A DNA stretch of 64,000 nt, from contig CANMML010000001.1 of the NCBI GenBank assembly GCA_947499005.1, positions 248,001-312,000 on the forward strand, written 5' to 3'. Of this stretch, positions 43,544 through 51,807 are shown in pieces. The position numbers were made by a program, and so were the translations under genes. A model generated the notes under the pieces. It was not told the origin of the DNA. It saw nothing but the letters and a program-made list of their open reading frames with translations, and made no database searches. Source of the stretch: an uncultured Aquimarina sp. (GTDB lineage Bacteria > Bacteroidota > Bacteroidia > Flavobacteriales > Flavobacteriaceae). The number at the start of each line of letters is the position of its first letter. Positions within the stretch are counted from its first letter, which is position 1.

Positions 43544-44290
43544 CTAGATTACTTTAGCTTCTTTGTGTAATAAATCTACAAGTTGATCTATGTTGCTAGC
43601 ATCTACAAGAGTTACGCTGCCTTTAGGTTCGGGTTTAGAAAAGCTTCCAGCAGTAGTGTGAGTTTCATTTCCTGTAGGTTCTACAACGTTTAACGGCTTT
43701 TTACGAGCCATCATAATCCCTCTCATATTGGGAATACGAAGGTCACTTTCTTCAACCAATCCTTTTTGGCCACCAATTACTAGTGGAAGACTTGTTTTTA
43801 AAGTTTCTTTTCCGCCATCGATTTCGCGTATAGCAGTAGCAGTAGTTCCTTCAACTTCTAGTCCTACGCAAGTATTAACAAAATTAGCACCTAGTAATTC
43901 AGCTAGAATTCCTTGTACCACACCACCATTGTAATCGATAGACTCTCTACCAGCGATGATTAAATCATAGTTTCCGCTTTTCGCTACTTCGGCTATTTGT
44001 GAAGCTACGAAGAAAGAATCTGTAGGAGTGGCATTCACTCGAATAGCATTGTCTGCTCCGATTGCTAAACATTTACGAAGTGTAGGTTCTGTAGTAGCAT
44101 CACCGACATTAATAACATCTACACTCGCACCTTGTTTTTCTTTGAACCACATAGCTCTAGTCAATCCAAATTCATCATTAGGATTAATAATAAATGAAAC
44201 CCCGTTGGTGTCAAACTGAGTGTCATTTTCTACGAAGTTGATCTTCGAAGTAGTATCTGGAACATGACTTATACAAACTAATATCTTCAT
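43544..44290 (-). CDS. etfB: Electron transfer flavoprotein subunit beta
   Basis: Beta subunit of ETF; binds AMP and completes the heterodimer with EtfA. The 248 residues begin MKILVCISHVPDTTSKINFVE, with NPNDEFGLTRAMWFKE (family N-x-x-D/E-x-x-A), VINVGDATTEPTLRKCLAIGAD, the signature AGRESIDYNGGVVQGILAELL, and VIGGQKGLVEESDLRIPNMRGIMMARKKPL in pieces VIGGQKGLVEE and MRGIMMARKKPL. It is first in the etfBA operon and divergent from pdhB, an arrangement common in Bacteroidota. Confidence 0.96.
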   Translation of the reverse strand: MKILVCISHVPDTTSKINFVENDTQFDTNGVSFIINPNDEFGLTRAMWFKEKQGASVDVINVGDATTEPTLRKCLAIGADNAIRVNATPTDSFFVASQIAEVAKSGNYDLIIAGRESIDYNGGVVQGILAELLGANFVNTCVGLEVEGTTATAIREIDGGKETLKTSLPLVIGGQKGLVEESDLRIPNMRGIMMARKKPLNVVEPTGNETHTTAGSFSKPEPKGSVTLVDASNIDQLVDLLHKEAKVI

Positions 44291-44339
44291 GTATCTTAAT
44301 ATTTATTGAGTGAATAAAATTTTATTTCTAATCAAATTG

Positions 44340-44347
44340 CAAAATTA
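44340..44347 (-). promoter_or_regulatory. Possible -7 box for etfBA
   Basis: TAATTTTG on the minus strand (TAnnTTTG form), 49 nt before the etfB ATG. A second TACTTTTG occurs at 44379-44372. No ideal -33 box for either. The rest of this 357-nt divergent gap is AT-rich and holds no gene. Confidence 0.4.
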
Positions 44348-44596
44348 AATAGCTGCAACCGTTTACGCTTTCAAAAGTATTAAAAAGAACTTCTATTTAA
44401 AATACGTCTAAATAATAATTTTAAGAATCAAAACGATTTTTAAATAACTACTTAAATTCTTAATGAGTTGTCAACCCTTTAAAATTCTGCCATTATTTTT
44501 ATTAAAATCGAAATTACAAATTTAAATGCTAAAAAGCTATGCATGCATAACATTTTTTTAAAGTTTTTACGCTCCATTAAAAAGGTATTAATTACT

Positions 44597-44604
44597 TATT
44601 TTTG
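44597..44604 (+). promoter_or_regulatory. Possible -7 box for pdhB
   Basis: TATTTTTG (TAnnTTTG form), 43 nt before ATG 44648. The -33 position has TTTTT instead of TTTG. Confidence 0.45.
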
Positions 44605-44647
44605 TTAGCTGTAAATTAATTACAAGAGCAAAAGCGAATTTTATCAT

Positions 44648-45622
44648 ATGAAAACAATACAATTTAGAGAAGCGGTTTGCGAAGCGATGTCTGAAGAAAT
44701 GCGTCGTGATGAGTCTATCTACCTAATGGGTGAGGAAGTTGCTGAATATAATGGAGCTTACAAAGCCAGTAAAGGGATGTTAGATGAGTTTGGTCCAGAT
44801 CGTGTACTAGATACTCCAATTGCCGAGCTTGGTTTTGCTGGTATTGCAGTAGGTAGTGCTATGAATGGCAACCGTCCTATTGTAGAGTATATGACATTTA
44901 ATTTCTGTTTGGTTGGTATCGATCAAATTATTAATAATGCAGCTAAGATTCGTCAAATGTCTGGTGGACAATTTCCTTGTCCTATCGTTTTTCGTGGCCC
45001 AACTGCATCTGCAGGTCAATTAGGAGCTACGCACTCCCAGGCTTTCGAAAACTGGTTTGCAAATACACCAGGACTTAAAGTAATTGTTCCTTCAAATCCT
45101 TACGATGCAAAAGGATTATTGAAAGCAGCTATCCGTGATAATGATCCAGTTATTTTCATGGAAAGTGAGCAAATGTATGGAGATAAAGGAGAAGTGCCAG
45201 AAGGAGAATATGTATTGCCAATTGGTGTTGCAGATTTAAAAAGAGAAGGTAGTGATGTAACTATTGTTTCTTTTGGTAAGATTATCAAGGAAGCTTACAA
45301 AGCCGCTGATATCTTAGCTAAGGATGGAATTTCTTGTGAGATTATTGACTTACGTACGGTACGCCCTCTAGATTTAGAAGCAATCTACAAGTCTGTTAAA
45401 AAGACAAATCGTTTGATTATTTTAGAAGAAGCTTGGCCTTTGGCAAATATTGCTTCAGAAATCACATATCAAGTGCAAAATAATTGTTTCGATTATTTAG
45501 ATGCACCAATTATTAAAATTAACACGGCAGATACACCTGCACCATATTCACCAACCTTATTAAAAGAATGGTTGCCGAATAATGAAGATGTAATTAAGGC
45601 GGTTAAAAAAGTAATGCTTTAA
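44648..45622 (+). CDS. pdhB: Pyruvate dehydrogenase E1 component, beta subunit
   Basis: Thiamine diphosphate-dependent E1 beta; with E1 alpha decarboxylates pyruvate to feed the E2 lipoyl domain. The 324 residues begin MKTIQFREAVCEAMSEEMRRDE and carry LMGEEVAEYNGAYKASKGML, DTPIAELGFAGIAVGSAM, the central GPTASAGQLGATHSQAFENWF, and the C-terminal transketolase domain with IDLRTVRPLDLEAIYKSVKKT (as DLRTVRPLDLEAI). E1 alpha is not adjacent; in many Bacteroidota pdhA lies next to the E2 gene elsewhere. It ends at a strong terminator. Confidence 0.95.
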   Translation: MKTIQFREAVCEAMSEEMRRDESIYLMGEEVAEYNGAYKASKGMLDEFGPDRVLDTPIAELGFAGIAVGSAMNGNRPIVEYMTFNFCLVGIDQIINNAAKIRQMSGGQFPCPIVFRGPTASAGQLGATHSQAFENWFANTPGLKVIVPSNPYDAKGLLKAAIRDNDPVIFMESEQMYGDKGEVPEGEYVLPIGVADLKREGSDVTIVSFGKIIKEAYKAADILAKDGISCEIIDLRTVRPLDLEAIYKSVKKTNRLIILEEAWPLANIASEITYQVQNNCFDYLDAPIIKINTADTPAPYSPTLLKEWLPNNEDVIKAVKKVML

Positions 45623-45645
45623 ATACTACTTGTTAACAATATCAT

Positions 45646-45679
45646 AAAACCCCTTCTTTTACCTAGAGAAGGGGTTTTT
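45646..45679 (+). terminator. Rho-independent terminator after pdhB
   Basis: A perfect 12-bp stem AAAACCCCTTCT / AGAAGGGGTTTT with a 9-nt loop, then T. It starts 24 nt after the pdhB stop. Confidence 0.92.
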
Positions 45680-45761
45680 GTTTACTAGGTGTTTGTATAA
45701 TAAGGTTTACATTTATCGAAGTTTTGTCGTCACTTGATAAGATATCAGAAGTTTAAATAAT

Positions 45762-46060
45762 ATGATTTGCTGATAAGAATTTCGTATTAATATGCTGAAT
45801 TATTTTTTACTAGTCTAAGGCAAAAAAATCAAGCGTAGCCTAAGTTACGGTTGCTTTTTTTAACGAAAGAATAGTGAAAAAGAAACGGCAGATATGCGAA
45901 ATTTTTGTTAGTAAATCGTATAACTTAGTGACAACATTTCTTTAATCCACTTTATGTATTAGATTTTGTTATGGGGCTTTGATGTACAAGAAATACTGTT
46001 AACGATCGTATTTGCACTAGATCACAGACAGAATGGATTTTCTAATGCATAAAACAGGTT
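45762..46060. repeat. Composite palindromic intergenic repeat, copy B
   Basis: Left part: arm 45762-45790 (begins TATGATTTGCTGATAAGAAT) and arm 45894-45922 (ends TTAGTAAATCGTATA) are inverted relative to each other over 29 bp with a few mismatches, mostly transitions, around a core holding a TAAGGC...GCCTAAG-like hairpin. The left arm includes 28 bp identical to 15377-15404. Right part: 45942-45967 (TTAATCCACTTTATGTATTA) resembles the left arm of copy A (18 of 26), and 46040-46052 (TTCTAATGCATAA) equals the start of its right arm. So both modules of copy A recur here in a different order. No gene seen in 45680-46102. Confidence 0.55.
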
Positions 46061-46102
46061 TAATCACAACCACTTTTTTATTTGTTGTTGAGGTATTTAT
46101 TT

Positions 46103-48595
46103 ATGAAGAAGTATTTTGTAGTATTATTTTTTTTATTAGGAATGCAACTTGTAGTTGCTCAAGTAAAAGTAAGTGGAATACTAGTCGATGAAACAAATGA
46201 GCCTATTCCTTTTGCTAATGTTACATTTCCGAGGACTATTATAGGAACCATTTCAGATGAAAATGGGCGATTTTATTTGGAAGACAAAGTATCTCATCCC
46301 GAAGTTCAGGTAAGTTTTATCGGTTTTGAAACCAAGACTGTGCCTCTGAAAAAGGGAGCTAATTATAAATTAGTCATTGAGTTAAAAGAAGAAAGCAGTT
46401 CGCTTAGTCAAGTAGTTATTGTTAAAGGGAAACAGCCTAAAAAAAATAACCCGGCTATTGAGATCCTTCGTAAGATTTGGAAGAATAAACGAAAAAATGG
46501 AGTCAAGCAATTTAGCCAATATCAGTATAAGAAATACGAGAAGTTAGAATTCGATCTTAATAATATCGATAGTACACTGAAGAAAAGCCGATTGTTTAAG
46601 GGAATGGAATTCATTTTTGATTACGCAGATACGTCAAGAATTTCAGGGAAAACATATTTACCAATTTTTATTAATGAATCGGTTTCAAAGGTATACGGCG
46701 ACAATAAAATTAACCGAAAGAAAACAGAATTACTGGGAAACAAAAATTCTGGATTTAGTAATAACCAAGCTTTAATTGCCTTCGTTAAAGACCTGTATAC
46801 AGATTACAATATTTATGATAATTACATAAAACTTTATGACAAAAGTTTTACTAGCCCGTTATCTAAAACAGGAATCAATGTATATAATTATGTGTTAGCA
46901 GATAGTGCCTATGTAGATAAGAAATGGTGTTACAATATTATCTACTATCCAAGGAGATCAAACGAGCTTACTTTTAAAGGAGACTTTTGGGTAAATGATA
47001 CTACTTGGGCTGTTAAGGATATTAATATGGAGGCTTCCAAGAGCGCAAATATAAATTGGGTAAAGGAACTGTATATAGAGCAAGAATACGAAGTGTTAAA
47101 TGACTCTTTATTTTTGATTACTAGAGATTTCTTTCAAACAGACTTTACTTTAAGAAAAAAAGAATCCTCTCGAGGAATGTATGGGAAGCGCACCTCGCTC
47201 TATGATAATTATAAATTTGACATTCCTAAAGACGATAAATTTTATAAGAAGGAAGTAAATCCGACAACTTTTGATGCTTATCATCGAAACGATAACTTTT
47301 GGGATAATAACCGCTTAGAAAGTCTTAATAAAGACGAGAAGAAAGTCTATGCGATGTTAGATACTCTTAAGAATGTAAAAGCATTTAAAAATATCTATTC
47401 ACTGACCCAAATTTTAGCTTCTGGGTATATTCATTGGGGAAAAATCGATTATGGACCAGTATTGTCATCCATAGGCTTTAATGATATTGAAGGATTCCGA
47501 CTTAGAGCTGGAGCTAGAACTTATTTTGGGCCTAATGATTTATGGCGTTTACAAGGGTATGGGGCTTATGGCTTTGGAGATGACAAGTTTAAATATAGTA
47601 TTGTATCTAAAGTATTGTTGGATAAGAGAAATCGTCTGAAGTTAACATTAGGGAATCGTAGAGATATAGAACAATTGGGAGCGAGTTTAACCAATACAAA
47701 TGATGTGCAGGGAAGGAGTTTTGCGTCTAATACCTTATTTACCGTTGGTGATAACCGCTCATTAACTAGCATTAACCTAACGTCCTTAGCGCTATCCGTC
47801 GAGCCGATAAAGAATTTAAAGTTTGGCTTAAATTCTTCGTATAGAACTTTAGAGCCTGCCGATCCATCACAGTTTAGTCTTTCGTATTTCGACCCTAAAA
47901 CAGGAGAAAACGTAGATAAAATTAAACAGCTTGAAGTGGGGGGAAGTGTCACTTTTACGCCCGGAAGAAAAGTAACAGGTTTTGGTGTAGATCGTTTTGG
48001 GATTAATAAGAACAGGCACCCTATAATTTCATTATCATATTACACAGGGATAGAAGGAGTGGCAGATAGTGATTTTGATTACCAACGAATACAAATGTTT
48101 TATCGCCAACCTTTTAATATAGGAGGCATAGGTAAACTGCGTTCTACCCTAGAGGTAGGGAAAACTTTTGGGGAAGTGCCATTGGGGTTATTAAGTGTAG
48201 TACCTGCGAACCAGTCATTCTTTTCAATTTTTAATACGTTTCCTCAATTAAATTTCTACGAATTCGTTACAGATAGTTACGCTTCATTGCATTTAGAACA
48301 CAATTTTGGAGGGCGTTTATTTCAGCGGATTCCTTTGTTGAAAAAATTAAACCTTAGAGAGTTAGTAACATTTAGAACCGTGGTAGGATCGTTATCTGAA
48401 AAGAATATAGCAATCGATAATTCGGGAAGAAATTTAATAGCACCATCTAGTACTCCATATTACGAATATAGTGTTGGAGTGGGTAATATATTTAAGGTAA
48501 TGCGTTTAGACTTTAACTTTAGGGGGAATTATCTTAACAATCCAGGAGATATTCGTAAGTGGGGTGCGACCATCAATTTTGGCTTCTTCTTTTAG
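46103..48595 (+). CDS. DUF5686 outer-membrane protein with carboxypeptidase-like regulatory domain
   Basis: An 830-residue exported protein: signal MKKYFVVLFFLLGMQLVVAQ, then a CarboxypepD_reg-like domain (VSGILVDETNEPIPFANVTF, GTISDENGRFYLED; residues 21-100), a link KGKQPKKNNPAIEILRKIWK that is typical of DUF5686 proteins, and a long beta-barrel-like C-terminal half ending in aromatic residues (KWGATINFGFFF), as in outer-membrane barrels. Function unknown; related proteins are predicted outer-membrane receptors or assembly factors without a plug. The start at ATG 46103 is chosen because it places the signal at the N-terminus; a TTG 21 nt upstream adds MLLRYLF. No partner gene is adjacent. 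Confidence 0.88.
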   Translation: MKKYFVVLFFLLGMQLVVAQVKVSGILVDETNEPIPFANVTFPRTIIGTISDENGRFYLEDKVSHPEVQVSFIGFETKTVPLKKGANYKLVIELKEESSSLSQVVIVKGKQPKKNNPAIEILRKIWKNKRKNGVKQFSQYQYKKYEKLEFDLNNIDSTLKKSRLFKGMEFIFDYADTSRISGKTYLPIFINESVSKVYGDNKINRKKTELLGNKNSGFSNNQALIAFVKDLYTDYNIYDNYIKLYDKSFTSPLSKTGINVYNYVLADSAYVDKKWCYNIIYYPRRSNELTFKGDFWVNDTTWAVKDINMEASKSANINWVKELYIEQEYEVLNDSLFLITRDFFQTDFTLRKKESSRGMYGKRTSLYDNYKFDIPKDDKFYKKEVNPTTFDAYHRNDNFWDNNRLESLNKDEKKVYAMLDTLKNVKAFKNIYSLTQILASGYIHWGKIDYGPVLSSIGFNDIEGFRLRAGARTYFGPNDLWRLQGYGAYGFGDDKFKYSIVSKVLLDKRNRLKLTLGNRRDIEQLGASLTNTNDVQGRSFASNTLFTVGDNRSLTSINLTSLALSVEPIKNLKFGLNSSYRTLEPADPSQFSLSYFDPKTGENVDKIKQLEVGGSVTFTPGRKVTGFGVDRFGINKNRHPIISLSYYTGIEGVADSDFDYQRIQMFYRQPFNIGGIGKLRSTLEVGKTFGEVPLGLLSVVPANQSFFSIFNTFPQLNFYEFVTDSYASLHLEHNFGGRLFQRIPLLKKLNLRELVTFRTVVGSLSEKNIAIDNSGRNLIAPSSTPYYEYSVGVGNIFKVMRLDFNFRGNYLNNPGDIRKWGATINFGFFF

Positions 48596-48703
48596 TATAT
48601 ACTGAAAAGGCCTAAAAAAGTATTCAAATATACTTTAATCTTGAATAAACATTATCCATTCAGCTGTAACGAGGCCCTGTAGTGTAATTTGAAGGGTAAA
48701 AAA

Positions 48704-48738
48704 TTAGGCTGAATTCAAATTAATCGAATTCAGCCTAA
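48704..48738 (-). terminator. Terminator for the pyrophosphatase gene
   Basis: Perfect 13-bp stem (TTAGGCTGAATTC / GAATTCAGCCTAA) with a 9-nt loop. On the minus strand it is followed by TTTTTT, on the plus strand not. Confidence 0.85.
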
Positions 48739-48762
48739 CTAAATAATTTAAAAAGTTATTAC

Positions 48763-49680
48763 TTACCCTAAAGCAGGAATAATCTGTTTTTTACGAGAAA
48801 CAATGCCTGGTAAAACCACTAAATCAGAAGTCGGTGTTATATTAAAAGAAGTCGAAGAAATTCCCTTTACAGTATCATTAGGTACAAATAAAGTAGCTTC
48901 TTCATTTAAGATATCAATAACAAATAGTAATACTTCATCTAACTCTTCATCCGCTTTTACAGACGCTATAGTGTTTAGGATACTATCTTTACGATCTAAA
49001 ACAATATTAGGAGCGGTAGTTTCTAACACCGATATGCGGTATTTTTTCCCTCCCACTTCATATTTCTTACTATCCATTTTAATTAATTCTTCATCGGAAA
49101 AATGAGATACATCCGATTTTGCCTCAAACATTTTTACAGCATAGGCATTCATATCAATCTCTAATTGATCAGCCAATAATGCAGCAATTTCTTTGTCCTT
49201 TTCTGTAGTTGTAGGGCTACGGAATTCTAAGGTGTCAGAAAGAATACATGATAACATTAATCCTTTTATATTGGTTGGCATTGCCGAAATATCATTTTCA
49301 GACATCATCGTGTACATAACCGATGCACAAGAAGCTAATGGTTTAATGCATATTTCAATTGGGGCAGGTGTTTCGATGCCTCCAACTAGCTTGTGGTGAT
49401 CTATTATTTGAACAATCTGTGCTTCGTTGATATTATCAAAAAGCTCAGCAGGATTATTGGTGTCTACAATAACTACTTTGTCATCAGCCGAAACAGAATT
49501 CAATACTTCAGGAACTTCAAAACCCCAATGATCTAAAACAAAAAGCGTTTCCGTATTTGGTGTTCCCAAAACATAGGCTTTTGCTGAGGTTTCTTTTTCA
49601 TTCATATACCATGCCCATACTAATGCAGATGCTGTAGCATCGGTATCTGGAGACTTATGTCCGAAAATTTTTACTGACAT
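48763..49680 (-). CDS. ppaC: Manganese-dependent inorganic pyrophosphatase (family II, DHH)
   Basis: Hydrolyses pyrophosphate, Mn2+-dependent, cytoplasmic. The 305 residues match the family throughout: SVKIFGHKSPDTDATASALVW (metal His and Asp), VVIVDTNN (near residue 70), the DHH motif in QIIDHHKLVGGIE (near 93), LSCILSDTLEFRSPTTTEKD (near 145), and the C-terminal substrate motif SRKKQIIPALG at the very end. It is a one-gene unit with its own promoter box and terminator. Confidence 0.95.
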   Translation of the reverse strand: MSVKIFGHKSPDTDATASALVWAWYMNEKETSAKAYVLGTPNTETLFVLDHWGFEVPEVLNSVSADDKVVIVDTNNPAELFDNINEAQIVQIIDHHKLVGGIETPAPIEICIKPLASCASVMYTMMSENDISAMPTNIKGLMLSCILSDTLEFRSPTTTEKDKEIAALLADQLEIDMNAYAVKMFEAKSDVSHFSDEELIKMDSKKYEVGGKKYRISVLETTAPNIVLDRKDSILNTIASVKADEELDEVLLFVIDILNEEATLFVPNDTVKGISSTSFNITPTSDLVVLPGIVSRKKQIIPALG

Positions 49681-49705
49681 TCTTTTTTAATTAAGATTTT
49701 GAGCG

Positions 49706-49713
49706 CAAATCTA
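49706..49713 (-). promoter_or_regulatory. Possible -7 box for the pyrophosphatase gene
   Basis: TAGATTTG on the minus strand (TAnnTTTG form), 25 nt before the ATG. No -33 box was found at the usual distance. Confidence 0.45.
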
Positions 49714-49852
49714 TGAAACCTTTTTTCTTTTTAAAGAAGAAAGATGTCTTAAGTGTAGAATTCAAGCAACATTATAAAAAAAAGAGGTTGCCTGATTAAT
49801 CCTTTTTTAAAAAGAAGAGTCTAAGTATTCGTAACCTTTAAATAAGTGACTT

Positions 49853-50260
49853 ATGAATACTTTTATAAAAACACTATTAGCAGTACTAATGATTGTAGGA
49901 TTTTCGTTTTCAGGGTTTTCTCAGCGTAAAGTTTCTAGAACAGTAGTTGTAAAGAAGCCAACAAAAAGAGTTGTAGTGGTTAAGAAAGGGCCTCGTGAAA
50001 AAGTGATGAAAGTAAAAAGGCTACCTAAATCTCGTGTAGTAATCAAGCACAAGGGGCGAAAAGTATACATTGCCAATAATAGATATTATGTACGTAAAAA
50101 TGGAGCTTATATAGTTACACGACCATCTCTAGGATTACGAGTGAAAGCATTGCCTTTGGGATATAGGAAAGTAGTTGTGGATCGAAATACATTTTTTGTG
50201 TATGATGGAGTGTATTACAGACGATCAGGAAATGCTTATACCGTAGCTCGTTTAGGATAG
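49853..50260 (+). CDS. Small, highly basic secreted protein (DUF6515-like)
   Basis: A 135-residue protein with a signal peptide (FIKTLLAVLMIVGFSFSGFSQ). The mature part is very rich in Lys, Arg and Val (SRTVVVKKPTKRVVVVKKGP, VMKVKRLPKSRVVIKHKGRK in pieces) and then holds YYVRKNGAYIVTRPSLGLRV and FFVYDGVYYRRSGNAYTV, a pattern of paired Tyr-rich hairpins as in DUF6515 proteins. The charge suggests binding to anionic surface polymers, an inference only. It is a lone gene 126 nt upstream of the Sco gene set. Confidence 0.78.
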   Translation: MNTFIKTLLAVLMIVGFSFSGFSQRKVSRTVVVKKPTKRVVVVKKGPREKVMKVKRLPKSRVVIKHKGRKVYIANNRYYVRKNGAYIVTRPSLGLRVKALPLGYRKVVVDRNTFFVYDGVYYRRSGNAYTVARLG

Positions 50261-50342
50261 TCGATTGATAAATTCTGTTAGTTGTTAGGGTGTTTGTTGT
50301 CTTTTTGGGCAATAAATGCCCTTTTTTTGATTTTTATAACTA

Positions 50343-50369
50343 TTGAATTCGTTAAGGACTGTACCTTTG
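50343..50369 (+). promoter_or_regulatory. Promoter for the Sco/DUF420 gene set
   Basis: TACCTTTG at 50362-50369 matches TAnnTTTG; a TTG lies at 50343-50345, 16 nt upstream, closer than usual. The -7 box ends 17 nt before ATG 50387, which supports that start over the ATG at 50282. Confidence 0.5.
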
Positions 50370-50386
50370 CAGAAAATTCATTTTGC

Positions 50387-51037
50387 ATGAAGAAATTTCT
50401 TGTTTTAGGAATATTGTTTTTATTACCACTAGTTGCATATTTGTTCTTTGCGTCTGGGGTAAATCACTTTTCGAAACTTCCTGTGTTGCAAACTAATATA
50501 GGGACCCTTGAAGGTTTGGAAACGCCAAATGACAGTCTGCAGCTAAAAAATAAGATTAGTGTTGTTGCCTTTATGGGGACAGATTTGAAAACGACACAGG
50601 GTAATATTTTTAACCTAAATCAAAAAATATATAATTATTTCTACCAGTTCGATGATTTTCAATTTTTAGTGATATTGCCAAAGGAAACAGAAAAATTAGC
50701 TGATGAAGTTAGGGTGAAATTAGACGAGCTTACAGATACCAAAAACCTACATTTCATATATGGGGATGGTAATGGGATTAGATCATTTCATAGAAGCTTA
50801 AAAACGCCTTACCAATTAGATTCAAAATTATATAGTCCTTATGTTTTTATTATCGATAGAGAAGGAAATCTTCGAGGAAGAGATGATGATGACGAAGTGG
50901 GAGAGTTGTATGGTTATGATTCGTCTTCTGTGGCAGAGATCAATGGTAAGATGAAAGATGATGTTAAAGTGATTCTAGCAGAATATCGTTTAGCACTCAA
51001 AAAATACAATAAACTTAAGACGAAAATCTCTGAGTAA
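50387..51037 (+). CDS. Membrane-anchored thioredoxin-fold-like protein of the oxidase assembly cluster
   Basis: From ATG 50387 the protein has 216 residues and begins with a membrane anchor or signal (MKKFLVLGILFLLPLVAYLFF). The rest has Sco/peroxiredoxin-like layout (ISVVAFMGTDLKTTQGNIFNLNQKIY, FQFLVILPKETEKLADEV, YSPYVFIIDREGNLRGRDDD, the latter like the Sco strand before the C-terminal helix) but no CxxxC or CxxC pair. It thus resembles a Sco-like protein that has lost its metal-binding Cys. It lies 33 nt before the sco gene; I recall the same pair in other Flavobacteriaceae. Role in copper-site assembly is an inference. Confidence 0.72.
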   Translation: MKKFLVLGILFLLPLVAYLFFASGVNHFSKLPVLQTNIGTLEGLETPNDSLQLKNKISVVAFMGTDLKTTQGNIFNLNQKIYNYFYQFDDFQFLVILPKETEKLADEVRVKLDELTDTKNLHFIYGDGNGIRSFHRSLKTPYQLDSKLYSPYVFIIDREGNLRGRDDDDEVGELYGYDSSSVAEINGKMKDDVKVILAEYRLALKKYNKLKTKISE

Positions 51038-51070
51038 TTTTCTGGTTTTTTAAGTAGAATTTAAATATCA

Positions 51071-51796
51071 ATGAAAAAATATTCTTACATAGGAATTTCA
51101 TTTATAGTGCTGTTATTCGGAATTATATTTATTCCTAGAATCGTAAACCGTATTAAGAATACCAATATCGTTTCTAATACACGTATGAGTGGGGAAAACC
51201 CAATCACGAACGAAAAATTAGCGTTCTTAAAATTAGATGGAGTTAAAAAACAATTTCCCGAGTTTCTTTTTTTAGATCAGGATAGTTTATTGGTAACCCA
51301 TTTGGACTATAAAGGAAAAGTGACAATAGTCGATTTTTTCTTTGTCAATTGCCCAACGATTTGTCCTAAAATGACCAGTAACTTGTCGTACTTAGAAAAG
51401 CAATTCCAAGGGAAAGAAGTTGCTTTTGCTTCATTTACAATTAACCCAGTTTATGATACTCCTACGAGATTGAAAAAATATGCCGAAGCACATGAGGTTA
51501 CAAATCCCGATTGGCATTTTATGACTGGAGATCGAGAAAAAATTTACGATTTAGCGAGAAATCATTTTAATCTTTTTGCTGAAGAAAATCCCGATGTGCC
51601 TGGAGGTTTCGAGCATTCTGGATATTTTGCATTGGTAGACAAGAATGGTTATTTGAGATCTAGATATGATCAATTTGGAAACCCAATTGTGTATTATAGA
51701 GGTACAGTCAGTTTAGACGAAAAAATTGCTGATAACGGCGAAGAAGAGCAAGTCAGTATTTTGGAAGAAGACATTCAAAAGTTATTGAACGAGTAA
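51071..51796 (+). CDS. Sco-family copper chaperone
   Basis: Sco1/SenC protein that helps to insert copper in the CuA site of cytochrome c oxidase subunit II; anchored in the membrane, domain outside. The 241 residues have an N-terminal helix (SYIGISFIVLLFGIIFIPRIV) and the key metal site VDFFFVNCPTICPKMTSNL (CxxxC near residue 100) and the distal His in GGFEHSGYFALVDKNGYLRSRYD (near 180). Both are intact. It is part of a block with the upstream Sco-like gene and the DUF420 gene (11 nt downstream). Confidence 0.94.
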   Translation: MKKYSYIGISFIVLLFGIIFIPRIVNRIKNTNIVSNTRMSGENPITNEKLAFLKLDGVKKQFPEFLFLDQDSLLVTHLDYKGKVTIVDFFFVNCPTICPKMTSNLSYLEKQFQGKEVAFASFTINPVYDTPTRLKKYAEAHEVTNPDWHFMTGDREKIYDLARNHFNLFAEENPDVPGGFEHSGYFALVDKNGYLRSRYDQFGNPIVYYRGTVSLDEKIADNGEEEQVSILEEDIQKLLNE

Positions 51797-51807
51797 ACAA
51801 AACAACA

